From NCBI RefSeq assembly GCF_021389975.1, contig NZ_CP089981.1:2195501-2259500 (forward strand): a stretch of DNA of 64,000 bases. Reading direction: 5' to 3'. Shown here piece by piece: positions 24,974 to 33,117 of the stretch; position 1 is the stretch's first letter, and every line of letters begins with the position of its first letter. The translations under genes and the position numbers were made by a program. Below the pieces are notes generated by a model, which saw only the letters and a list, made by a program, of their open reading frames with translations, was not told the origin of the DNA and did not search any database. The stretch comes from Fulvivirga ulvae (GTDB lineage: Bacteria; Bacteroidota; Bacteroidia; Cytophagales; Cyclobacteriaceae).

Positions 24974-25058
24974 GCCCGGGTGGTGGAATTGGTAGACACG
25001 CAGGACTTAAAATCCTGTGACCATTGCGGTCGTGCGGGTTCAAGTCCCGCCCCGGGTA
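24974..25058 (+). tRNA. tRNA-Leu (anticodon TAA)
   Basis: The 85-nt class II tRNA has acceptor stem GCCCGGG/CCCGGGT, anticodon arm CAGGA-CTTAAAA-TCCTG with anticodon TAA, and a long variable arm (TGACCATTGCGGTCG). Its T-arm is GCGGGTTCAAGTCCCGC and the discriminator base is A. It lies 105 nt after tRNA-Gly and is probably in the same transcript. Confidence 0.97.
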
Positions 25059-25062
25059 CATT

Positions 25063-25100
25063 AAAGCCGGTCATTGTAAAATGATCGGCTTTTTTGTTTT
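25063..25100 (+). terminator. Terminator after tRNA-Leu
   Basis: AAAGCCGGTCAT (25063-25074) pairs with ATGATCGGCTTT (25081-25092) through one G-T pair, and T-rich sequence follows. Confidence 0.85.
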
Positions 25101-25101
25101 T

Positions 25102-25164
25102 CTATGGTAACCTCTGACCTCTGACAGGGCTCAAAGCCCTGTCAGAGGTCAGAGGTTACCATAG
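25102..25164. repeat. Perfect 30-bp inverted repeat (REP-like palindrome)
   Basis: Arms 25102-25131 and 25135-25164 are exact reverse complements around a 3-nt loop (CAA). The left arm holds a tandem CCTCTGA CCTCTGA. It sits directly after the tRNA terminator and lacks a T-run, so it is not a simple terminator. The form is that of intergenic palindromic repeats (REP-like) often dispersed in Bacteroidota genomes; only one copy lies in this window. The rest of 25165-25390 shows no gene. Confidence 0.8.
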
Positions 25165-25390
25165 AGTCATTAAATATTTAATGAAAGAGGAACAATAGAA
25201 CACAACACACTCAAAATATGATCTTCATTATACCTTTTGGAATATTATTCTAGGTAAAAGAAAGCCCGCACTACCCGCACTAATTATCATTTGTTCAAAT
25301 AATCAATCGCTTCTTTAGAATAATCTTCAATCTGATTTTCAAGAATTATTTTCAACGATATACAATAACGCTATTTTTATTCAAAACATA

Positions 25391-25409
25391 TACCTTGTAT
25401 TACAAGGTA
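25391..25409. promoter_or_regulatory. 19-bp palindromic operator candidate upstream of the serine hydrolase
   Basis: TACCTTGTA-T-TACAAGGTA is a perfect 9-bp dyad around one central base. It overlaps a TACTTTG -7-like element (25407-25413) and ends 42 nt before the ATG at 25452. A repressor bound here would block transcription. The sequence resembles operators of PadR-type repressors, an association made from memory and not tested. No PadR gene is in the window. Confidence 0.5.
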
Positions 25410-25451
25410 CTTTGTTATAGATTGCATTAACAACAAAAACTCGAAATAAAT

Positions 25452-26804
25452 ATGAAAAAGTATCTAACCATTGTGGCTATGGTCGCAATACTTGCGGCGG
25501 CCTGCTCTAAAAGTAAAAACTCCGAGCAATCAGAGATTGTCCAAGACCAAAAAACATACAAAAGTCAAATTGATAGTCTGTTATCAGTATATGAACAGAG
25601 AGGTGACTTTATGGGAAGTGTAGCAATATTTGGCAGCGGGCAAACGGTGTATTCAAACGCTATTGGTTTTAGCGACGTTGAGACTAAAAGAAAATTAAAA
25701 CCAGACACAAAATTTCGAATAGGCTCTATCAGCAAAACTTTTACTGCTGTGCTGGTACTGATGGTGCAAGAAGAAAACAAGTTCAGTTTAGACCAAACTA
25801 TCGATACATATTTTCCTTCTGTGGAAAACGCCGGAAGCATCACCATATCAAACTTGTTAAATCATAGAAGTGGCATACATAGCTTCACCCGGGACAAAGA
25901 TTTTTTCAGTTATCATACCAGGTATATCTCGTCGGACGATATGCTCAATACCATCTCGAAATACCAAAGCGATTTTATGCCTGACAGCAAATCCGAATAC
26001 AGTAATTCAAACTATTTCTTACTTGCTCTGATCCTTGAAAAAGTATATGAAACGACCTTTGAGAATATTCTTACTGATAAAATTCTTACCCCTCTTGATC
26101 TGAAAAACACATATGCTGGCGACACAATAAACTTAGAAAACAATGAATGTTATTCTTATGAGTATATTGATGATTGGTCAAAATTACCCGAAACAAATAT
26201 GTCTGTAGCCATGGGCTCCGGATCGATAGTTTCTACTTCAATTGATTTAACTGTATTTATCGATGCGCTATTCAGTGGCAAGCTCGTCTCAGCAGCAAGT
26301 CTTGCAAAGATGAAAACCATAGTAGATGATCATGGCATGGGTTTAATGAGGTTTTCTATAGGAGGAAGAGAAGCGTATGGACACCACGGATCTATTGATG
26401 GTTTTAAATCCACCCTTATGCATTTTCCTGACCAGGGTTTGAGCATTGCATTAGTTTCTAATGGATCAAATAGTAATAATAAAGAGGAGGTGTTTATGGA
26501 AGTTTTAAAGCACTATCATCAGGATAAACTTATTGAAATATCAGAAGCAGAAGTCATTCGATATGTCGGTACATACACTAATCCGAATGATGCATCAGAT
26601 AAGTTGATATTCTTAAATGATGGAAATATATTAATTCATAGTATTAAAGGAGAGTTTGAAGAGCCATTGATATATAAGGGCAGTCGCCGTTTTTTATTCG
26701 AACAGCTTTATGCCGAATCAATGGTTTTTACATTTTCGGTAGATGGGAAGCAACTTACACTCAATCAAGGTGAGTATGAGGGTGTTTTCTACAAAGACGA
26801 GTGA
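25452..26804 (+). CDS. Beta-lactamase-family serine hydrolase, lipoprotein
   Basis: A 450-residue lipoprotein of the class C beta-lactamase/penicillin-binding-protein superfamily. The lipobox AAAC puts the lipidated cysteine at residue 18. The catalytic SxxK motif is S92-I-S-K95 (RIGSISKTFTAVL). The YxN motif is in EYSNSNY near residue 183. The third motif is HHGSIDG near residue 317, with His replacing the usual Lys, as in esterase/peptidase members. An extra C-terminal domain of about 100 residues (about 345-450) is beta-rich. True antibiotic resistance activity is not implied; D-amino peptidase or esterase activity is equally likely. It sits behind a strong palindromic operator candidate and its own terminator. 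Confidence 0.9.
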   Translation: MKKYLTIVAMVAILAAACSKSKNSEQSEIVQDQKTYKSQIDSLLSVYEQRGDFMGSVAIFGSGQTVYSNAIGFSDVETKRKLKPDTKFRIGSISKTFTAVLVLMVQEENKFSLDQTIDTYFPSVENAGSITISNLLNHRSGIHSFTRDKDFFSYHTRYISSDDMLNTISKYQSDFMPDSKSEYSNSNYFLLALILEKVYETTFENILTDKILTPLDLKNTYAGDTINLENNECYSYEYIDDWSKLPETNMSVAMGSGSIVSTSIDLTVFIDALFSGKLVSAASLAKMKTIVDDHGMGLMRFSIGGREAYGHHGSIDGFKSTLMHFPDQGLSIALVSNGSNSNNKEEVFMEVLKHYHQDKLIEISEAEVIRYVGTYTNPNDASDKLIFLNDGNILIHSIKGEFEEPLIYKGSRRFLFEQLYAESMVFTFSVDGKQLTLNQGEYEGVFYKDE

Positions 26805-26817
26805 TATAAATAATATG

Positions 26818-26850
26818 ATCCGGTCATCATAAAAGTGGCCGGATTTATTG
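26818..26850 (+). terminator. Terminator after the serine hydrolase
   Basis: ATCCGGTCA (26818-26826) pairs with TGGCCGGAT (26836-26844) with one G-T pair, followed by TTATTGTT. Confidence 0.7.
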
Positions 26851-26966
26851 TTAAGGCATCTATCTTCATCGATATTTAAGGGAGTTTGTACAATCCCAAA
26901 ATAGATTAGTTTAATTTGTGATTAAATAAGCGCATGTATCACCCCTGGCATTTATAAGTAACTTCC

Positions 26967-27503
26967 ATGACCCAAGACCTCTACCAAAAAGCCATAAAAT
27001 TTGCAGGAGAAAAACACTGCGATCAGAAAGTACCTGGTACTAACGCCAATTATTTACTGCACATCTCTAATGTGGCCATGGAAATACTGATGGCTTACCA
27101 AGCCGAAAGCAATTTTGATCTAGACTTTGCCGTACAGGTTGCCTTGCTGCACGATACCCTTGAAGATACGGATACGACCTTCGATGAATTGAAAGATAAG
27201 TTTGGCGAAAGAGTTGCCCTTGGAGTTAAAGCGTTGACTAAAGACGGTAACCTTTCCACCAAGACAGAAAAAATGACCGATAGTCTTAACCGCATTAATG
27301 AATTGGACAAAGAGGTGGGTATGGTAAAACTGGCTGATAGGATCACAAACCTGCAAGCGCCTCCAAGCCATTGGGACAAGGAGAAAATTACAGCCTACCT
27401 GGAGGAGGCGAGGATACTTGATAAAGGGCTTGAAGGAATAAATGAGTATTTGAATATAAGGTTGAAGCGGAAAATAGGAGAATATGAAAAGTATGTTCAA
27501 TAA
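26967..27503 (+). CDS. HD-domain phosphohydrolase, MESH1/small alarmone hydrolase-like
   Basis: A 178-residue single-domain HD enzyme. The motifs match the hydrolase half of RelA/SpoT proteins: YLLHISNVAMEIL (first metal His), ALLHDTLEDTDTTFDEL (HDxxED), FGERVALGVKALTKDG, and VKLADRITNLQ (late aspartate). Synthetase, TGS and ACT domains are absent, and the length equals that of MESH1-type small alarmone hydrolases. A plausible substrate is (p)ppGpp, but other nucleotides such as NADPH have been reported for the family. It is followed after 9 nt by a DUF3592-like membrane protein. Confidence 0.85.
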   Translation: MTQDLYQKAIKFAGEKHCDQKVPGTNANYLLHISNVAMEILMAYQAESNFDLDFAVQVALLHDTLEDTDTTFDELKDKFGERVALGVKALTKDGNLSTKTEKMTDSLNRINELDKEVGMVKLADRITNLQAPPSHWDKEKITAYLEEARILDKGLEGINEYLNIRLKRKIGEYEKYVQ

Positions 27504-27512
27504 GGTCTGGGC

Positions 27513-27962
27513 ATGAGACAAATCACAAATTCACAGAAACTTACCATATACCTTAACACTGCCCCTTTCCTGCTTGGTGAGGGATTCTGTATTGGAGGTG
27601 TTTTAATTCCTGTTATTGCCTTCCCCAGTATTGAAGCTTTTTTAGGTTTGGTTTTCTTAGCAATTGGAGTATTTATTGTCTATCGCAAATATCAAACGGT
27701 TAAAAGAGGTACTTTCGTTTTAACGTATGGCGTAAAGTCAGAAGCTGTAGTAACCGATATAACTAATACGAACTGGAAGCATAACAAAAGAAGGGTAAAG
27801 GAGTATAACTTTCAATTCGAGGCCAACGGAAGGAAGTTTAATCATGAATATCGTTCAGCATTCCAACGTCATTTAAGAGCTGGAAGTAAGATGTACATAT
27901 TTTATATCCAGGAAAATCCCAAATTGGTCTTCATACCCAAGTTGTACAACTTGAATTTATAG
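27513..27962 (+). CDS. DUF3592-like membrane protein
   Basis: A 149-residue protein with two hydrophobic helices at about residues 20-60. A soluble C-terminal beta domain follows (about 75-149), containing VKSEAVVTDITNTNWKHNKRRVKEYNFQFEANG and ending in KMYIFYIQENPKLVFIPKL. The pattern VxYxxxxP (GSKMYIFYIQENPK) is typical of DUF3592 proteins. A second protein with the same C-terminal layout is encoded at 54303. Function unknown; probably co-transcribed with the HD hydrolase. Confidence 0.65.
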   Translation: MRQITNSQKLTIYLNTAPFLLGEGFCIGGVLIPVIAFPSIEAFLGLVFLAIGVFIVYRKYQTVKRGTFVLTYGVKSEAVVTDITNTNWKHNKRRVKEYNFQFEANGRKFNHEYRSAFQRHLRAGSKMYIFYIQENPKLVFIPKLYNLNL

Positions 27963-28026
27963 GTGCTTTATAGCACTCTTTATATAGAGTACTTTGGCAG
28001 AGATTGATGGCTTAGCTTAGCGCAAT

Positions 28027-28263
28027 ATGTCAGCAACCTTTAATTCTATGACCAACAACCATTCCATAAGCAGCCATCCCGATTTAGAAGTATTTTATGA
28101 ATCTGTCGAGATTTCGCGTTTCAAGAGCAACCTGAGGTGTGTGCTGTTTGATTACTTAAGTGTCAAACATTACGACCTGATACCAGACATTGAGAGTTTT
28201 ATACAGGACATGAACTCTTTGTTTGACTTCCTTGATGCTCTTGAGAAAGTGGAGCGTTCCTAA
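28027..28263 (+). CDS. Small hypothetical protein (78 aa)
   Basis: A 78-residue reading frame in the gap between the DUF3592-like gene and the TetR regulator. ATG 28048 is an alternative start. The product is helical and acidic (LRCVLFDYLSVKHYDLIPDIESFIQDM), ending in LDALEKVERS. A TACTTTGG -7-like box precedes it. No family recognised; composition supports a real soluble protein. Confidence 0.55.
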   Translation: MSATFNSMTNNHSISSHPDLEVFYESVEISRFKSNLRCVLFDYLSVKHYDLIPDIESFIQDMNSLFDFLDALEKVERS

Positions 28264-28386
28264 TTGCTATACCCTTATCCAAGCATTGAGGAGGCTGGGT
28301 ATCTTTTGAATTTTCATTCTTAATTTTTATACAGACTTGTCTAATCAAGTTATATTCTCTATGTTTGCCGAATCAAATCGTAAATA

Positions 28387-28911
28387 ATGAAGGTTCGAGA
28401 TAAACTGATATACACAGCCGCCAGGCTTTTTCATCAACAAGGATATAACTCTACGGGAATAAACCAGATTATTGATGAAGCCGGTATAGCCAAAGGAAGT
28501 TTTTATTACAACTTTAAATCTAAGGAAGAGCTATGCATAGCATATTTGGAGTTTCGCCATGAGCATTGGTTTACAAAGCTTAAGCAATATGTAAAGAAAC
28601 ATGCCAGCGACACTAGTGAGATCTTATGCGCATTCGACTTCCTGATATTTATGAATGAACTCGAAAATTTCAGGGGCTGTAGTTTTCTCAACATACTTGC
28701 TGAGTTGAATAAAGGCGATGAAAAAATTCTAAAGGTCATTCAAAGTCATAAGAATGACTTAAGAACCTACTTCAACGATCGCATAAATGACGCCACCGTA
28801 GGCGATCATATGTATCTGCTATTTGAAAGTGCTTTGATAGAAAGTCAATTATTCAAAGACCAATGGCCAATTATTAAATCAAAAAATATTGTTCAATCCC
28901 TAATTAACTAA
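28387..28911 (+). CDS. TetR/AcrR family transcriptional regulator
   Basis: A 174-residue repressor. The N-terminal helix-turn-helix covers about residues 5-50: KLIYTAARLFHQQGYNSTGI, then IDEAGIAKGSFYYNFKSKEEL, the standard TetR_N signature. The C-terminal ligand-binding part is helical and unique. It probably represses its own operon, including the DUF1348 gene 4 nt downstream, although no clear dyad was located in the promoter. Confidence 0.93.
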   Translation: MKVRDKLIYTAARLFHQQGYNSTGINQIIDEAGIAKGSFYYNFKSKEELCIAYLEFRHEHWFTKLKQYVKKHASDTSEILCAFDFLIFMNELENFRGCSFLNILAELNKGDEKILKVIQSHKNDLRTYFNDRINDATVGDHMYLLFESALIESQLFKDQWPIIKSKNIVQSLIN

Positions 28912-28915
28912 AGCT

Positions 28916-29329
28916 ATGGAAGTGAAAAAACCGTTGCCGCCATTCACGCATGAAACAGCAACATTAAAAGTGCAAATGGCAGAAGATGCGTGGAACTCAA
29001 GAAACCCGGAGAAGGTTTCTCTTGCCTACTCTGTAGATACCGAGTGGAGAAACAGAGATAAATTTATCAAAGGCCGAGAAGGAGTGGTTCAGTTCTTATC
29101 TGATAAGTGGAGTAAAGAGCTTGACTACAAACTGAAGAAAGAACTTTGGGCCTTTACTGACAACAAAATAGCTGTGCGGTTCGAGTATGAATATCATGAT
29201 ACGAACGGGCAATGGTACAGAGCCTACGGAAATGAGAACTGGGAGTTTGATGAATACGGATTTATGAAAAAGCGATATGCCAGTATTAACGACCTGCCGA
29301 TTGATGAAAAGGACAGAAGGGTGAGGTAA
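28916..29329 (+). CDS. DUF1348 protein (nuclear transport factor 2-like fold)
   Basis: A 137-residue cystatin-like (NTF2) alpha+beta protein. The sequence PPFTHETATLKVQMAEDAWN is the recognisable DUF1348 start, and the conserved RYASINDLPI closes the family. It is encoded directly behind a TetR regulator, as DUF1348 genes often are. A small-molecule or detoxification role is only inferred. Confidence 0.9.
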   Translation: MEVKKPLPPFTHETATLKVQMAEDAWNSRNPEKVSLAYSVDTEWRNRDKFIKGREGVVQFLSDKWSKELDYKLKKELWAFTDNKIAVRFEYEYHDTNGQWYRAYGNENWEFDEYGFMKKRYASINDLPIDEKDRRVR

Positions 29330-29345
29330 AGTCACCCTTTTATTG
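29317..29345 (+). terminator. Terminator overlapping the DUF1348 stop codon
   Basis: AAGGGTGA (29317-29324) pairs with TCACCCTT (29332-29339) around a 7-nt loop that contains the TAA stop, followed by TTATTG. Reading the stop codon and forming the hairpin are therefore coupled in space. Confidence 0.75.
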
Positions 29346-29373
29346 TTGTTGTATCAAAAAGCATAGAATAGCT

Positions 29374-32300
29374 TTACTCTATATCAGACTCTGATTCGAG
29401 AAATATCTTTTTAAGCTGCTCTATGGTTTGCTCATCAGGATTTTGCCACATACCGCGCTGTATAGCCTCCAACATACGTTCAGACATATCTTTCAGTGCC
29501 CACTTATTGTTTTTTCGAATAAATTCCTGATTCTGTTCGTCGAAAAGGTATGCTTCGGTGATGCCCTGGTACATGAAGTCTTCGATCAGGTTGGTAGTGG
29601 CATCATAGGCAAAGAGATAATCCATAGTGGCAGCCATTTCAAAAGCTCCTTTGTATCCATGGTCCTGCATGCCCATGATCCATTTGGGGTTGATGGCTCT
29701 GGAACGGTATACTTTAAGGAGTTCTTCTTTTAGTGTTTGTACCCTTGGGTTTTCAGGTCTTGAATGGTCACCAAAATAAATTTCAGGTTGGCTGCCTTTC
29801 TGGCTTTGTACTGCTGCTGCCATACCTCCCTGAAACTGGTAGTAATCGTCAGAGTCCAGAATGTCATGTTCGCGGTTGTCCTGATTTTGCATCACTACCT
29901 CTATAGTAGCCAGTCGGGACTCAAACACAGCGTGAGCCGATCGGCCTTCATTCTTTTTGCCATAGTAAGCATAGCCGCTCCAGTTCATATACACCCTGGC
30001 CAAGTCCTCGGTGGTAGACCAGTTTTGTTCATCGATCACACCTTGAAGGCCTGCTCCATAAGCGCCCGGTTTGGAACCAAACACCCGGTATAGTGAGCGT
30101 TCTTCAGCTTGTGCCTCTGACAAACCTTTGCTTATCCAGTCCCCTTTTTCTTTTTTATATCGTGCCCTTATTGGGTTTTCACTATCGGGTTCATCGAGAT
30201 GAGCCACCTTATCTATGGCCGCATTAAAGAGGGCTATAGTATCGGGGAATGCATCTCTGAAAAAACCGGAGATACGCAACATCACATCTACCCGTGGTCG
30301 TTTCAGCTCCATGAGAGAAAGCACCTTAAAATCTTTTACCCGCCTGTTGGCCCCTTCCCAAATGGGCGCAACCCCTATTAATGCGAGTGCCTGCGCAATG
30401 TCGTCTCCTCCGGTTCGCATAGTAGCGGTACCCCAGACGGAAACCCCAATGGACGTTGGAAATTCACCGTTTTCCTGCAAGTACCGGTCTATCAGGTTTT
30501 GTGCACTTTTTTTACCCAGCGCATAGGCTGATGGAGAAGGTATGGTACGCACATCAACAGAGTAGAAATTTCTGCCGGTGGGCAGTACATCCAGTCTCCC
30601 TCGTGTGGGAGCTCCTGAACCACCTGCTGGAACGTACCTGCCGTTCAAACCTGTGAGTAAGTTGTCAAGTTCTTCCGTGGTGCGTTGTACCTTGGGCAGT
30701 GTTACATTTTCCAGGTAAGTTTTAACCTCTATGGTTTTCGGTAGCGAAGCAGGCTTCATCTCCCACTCTCTCGTCAGTAACTTTTTTGCCAACTCCTCCA
30801 GCCTTTCAACGGCCTTGCCCAAGGTACGACAGTGTACGCCTTCAATGTCTTTTCCATACGTTTCTTCGTATGCACAATTGAGTGGATCAAAGTCGAGTTG
30901 CAGATCTTGAGCAAGCGCTTGTGTGAATCCCGGGAGGCCAGACGAGGGTATGCGATGAAGTGCAACCATCAGGTCTGTCAGTTTTTCCTTTTGAGGCACC
31001 TGTCCCAGTATATGGAGTCCGCCCCTGATCTGTGCTTCTTTTAGTTCGCACAAATAGCCGTCAATGGTTTCAAGCAATTCATCAATATCATCAGTATGGC
31101 TGTTCAGGTCTGTTTTGAGCGAAGTAGACTTTACCAGCTTTTCGATGTTGTTTTTTATAAAGCTCGCTCTTTTGGGATCAAGCAAAGCAGCTTCGTAGTA
31201 CTCATCTATCAGCTGTTCCAGTTTGAGCAGGTCTCCGTAGGCATCTGCCCGGGTCAGTGGAGGGATAAGGTGATCTATAATTATTGCCTGATTTCTTCTT
31301 TTGGCCTGAGTTCCTTCACCAGGATCGTTGATAATGAACGGATAGAAATGCGGAATGGTACCTAAAATGCTTGCAGGAAAACAGCTTTCCGGGTTGAGTG
31401 CCACGCTTTTCCCCGGAAGCCATTCGAGGTTGCCGTGTTTTCCTATATGAATTAAGGCATCGGCCTTAAACTCATGCTGTACCCAAAAGTAATAAGCCAG
31501 GTAATCGTACGGCGGTGCAAGGTCAGGCGAATGGTAGGTCGCCTGTATATCGATATTGTATCCTCTGCCTGGCTGGATGCTTACAAATAAATTGCCCAGA
31601 CAAAACCCCGGCAGTGTAAACTTTCCACTTTTATAGCTAGGCGAGTCGTAGGGATGGCCCCATTGCGTCTCTATTTTTTCTCTTAGTGTTTTGGAAACCT
31701 GATTATAGTAACTGAAAAATGCGTGCTCATCAATCCACACTTCTGCATCCTTTAGTAAATGGGAATCAGGTTCGTTGGTAATATAGCGTGTTAGCAGCTC
31801 TATCAGTTCACGATCAGTTTCCGGAATATCATCGCCCGTATCATACCCGGCTTTTTGTAATGCCTTTATGATCTGTACAGTACTGGCAGGCGTGTCCAGT
31901 CCAACACCATTGGCTAGCCGGCTGTTTTTGTTGGGGTAATTGGGCATGATAAGCGCAACCCTTTTCTCACAGTTTTCCTTTCTCTGCAGGCTGATCCACC
32001 TGGAGGCAAACCGAGCTACAAACTCGCAGCCCTGGTCATGAGGTACGTAGGTGATTATATCAGAGTCCGTCACTTCGTCTTTTCCCGTGGACTCTTTAAA
32101 TGAAATGGCCGTGGTAATGATCTTGCCATCAACCTCGGGCAGGGCAATGTTCATGGCCACATCAGTGGGAGGCAGCCCAAATTGACCTTCTTCCCAACTT
32201 TGCCTGTTACATGAGGCGAATATGGCCTGTATCACTGGCTTCTTTAGCTGATCGAAAAATCCATTCGCGTGATCACCAAAGTTATTGAAGGCAAATCCCG

Positions 32301-33105
32301 TAGTATTGATGATCACCTCAGGTTTATAGTTGATACGAGTAAGCAGTTGATGGATTTCCCGGCCGATGTTTTCGTCGCGAAAGCTTAATGCCATGAGTAC
32401 CACTGGTTCTACACCGTGTTTTTCAAGCTGCTCGGAAAGTGCATGAAGCGGTTGCAAATTATTGGCCAGAAAGTGAGCCCTGTAACTTAAAATAAGTACC
32501 TGATGCTGGTTCGAATCAGGCTGAAAACCTTTGAGTATGCCTCTTTTGTGGTGGTAAAGAAACATGGAAGGCACATCCGATATGCCGGCAAGCGGTAATT
32601 TGAATGAAAAGAACTCATTAAGGAGCAGTTTTAGGCCTTCTGTCAAATTATGTACCCCACCTGCCATGCAATACTGCCAGTACTTATTGACCAGCGCCAG
32701 TGGCACGTTGGAAAGCTCCATAAGTTCCATGTCGGGCTGGTCGTACCCTGGAATAAATATGACCTTTATTCCTCTCTCTTCGGCAATTTCTACAAATGCT
32801 TCGCAGAGATAGGAAAAGTATGATTTACCCCCCAGCAACCTAAGCACAATTATTTTAGCCTCTGAAGCCACTTCATCGATATACGTATCGATGCTTAGCT
32901 CCTGCTTAAAGTAAGTTAGGTTGGCAAGCCTGAAGGAGGGTAGATTTTCATATTGATCACCTAATTGCCTGTAGGCATCATTTGCAGTCTTGATTTCTGT
33001 ATCGCTTGCTGAAAGAAATAAGATATCACCCGGCTGTTGTTCCACATAAAAGACTCCCTCATCGTTAGGGTTCCACCCTCCGGGTATTGTTGCAATCAGA
33101 TGCAT
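29374..33105 (-). CDS. cobN: Cobaltochelatase large subunit CobN
   Basis: A 1243-residue protein, the expected size for CobN and the related ChlH/BchH subunits. It binds hydrogenobyrinic acid a,c-diamide and inserts cobalt with the ATP-driven partner subunits. Recognisable segments include LRLLGGKSYFSYLCEAF, the CobN/Mg-chelatase core IQPGRGYNIDIQATYHSP, HIGKHGNLEWLPGKSVALNP and VPAGGSGAPTRGRLDVLPTG. It is the last gene of the btuB-led operon, 12 nt behind cobW. Its ATPase partners are the ChlI-like AAA protein and the VWA protein in the same operon, rather than classical CobS/CobT. Confidence 0.96.
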   Translation of the reverse strand: MHLIATIPGGWNPNDEGVFYVEQQPGDILFLSASDTEIKTANDAYRQLGDQYENLPSFRLANLTYFKQELSIDTYIDEVASEAKIIVLRLLGGKSYFSYLCEAFVEIAEERGIKVIFIPGYDQPDMELMELSNVPLALVNKYWQYCMAGGVHNLTEGLKLLLNEFFSFKLPLAGISDVPSMFLYHHKRGILKGFQPDSNQHQVLILSYRAHFLANNLQPLHALSEQLEKHGVEPVVLMALSFRDENIGREIHQLLTRINYKPEVIINTTGFAFNNFGDHANGFFDQLKKPVIQAIFASCNRQSWEEGQFGLPPTDVAMNIALPEVDGKIITTAISFKESTGKDEVTDSDIITYVPHDQGCEFVARFASRWISLQRKENCEKRVALIMPNYPNKNSRLANGVGLDTPASTVQIIKALQKAGYDTGDDIPETDRELIELLTRYITNEPDSHLLKDAEVWIDEHAFFSYYNQVSKTLREKIETQWGHPYDSPSYKSGKFTLPGFCLGNLFVSIQPGRGYNIDIQATYHSPDLAPPYDYLAYYFWVQHEFKADALIHIGKHGNLEWLPGKSVALNPESCFPASILGTIPHFYPFIINDPGEGTQAKRRNQAIIIDHLIPPLTRADAYGDLLKLEQLIDEYYEAALLDPKRASFIKNNIEKLVKSTSLKTDLNSHTDDIDELLETIDGYLCELKEAQIRGGLHILGQVPQKEKLTDLMVALHRIPSSGLPGFTQALAQDLQLDFDPLNCAYEETYGKDIEGVHCRTLGKAVERLEELAKKLLTREWEMKPASLPKTIEVKTYLENVTLPKVQRTTEELDNLLTGLNGRYVPAGGSGAPTRGRLDVLPTGRNFYSVDVRTIPSPSAYALGKKSAQNLIDRYLQENGEFPTSIGVSVWGTATMRTGGDDIAQALALIGVAPIWEGANRRVKDFKVLSLMELKRPRVDVMLRISGFFRDAFPDTIALFNAAIDKVAHLDEPDSENPIRARYKKEKGDWISKGLSEAQAEERSLYRVFGSKPGAYGAGLQGVIDEQNWSTTEDLARVYMNWSGYAYYGKKNEGRSAHAVFESRLATIEVVMQNQDNREHDILDSDDYYQFQGGMAAAVQSQKGSQPEIYFGDHSRPENPRVQTLKEELLKVYRSRAINPKWIMGMQDHGYKGAFEMAATMDYLFAYDATTNLIEDFMYQGITEAYLFDEQNQEFIRKNNKWALKDMSERMLEAIQRGMWQNPDEQTIEQLKKIFLESESDIE

Positions 33106-33117
33106 AAGGCTAAATTT

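Noticed and set aside
25391..25409. BlaI/MecI-type operator upstream of the serine hydrolase
   Set aside because: BlaI/MecI sites have TACA-n-TGTA order; here the half-sites are in the opposite order (TGTA-T-TACA), so a different regulator type is more likely.
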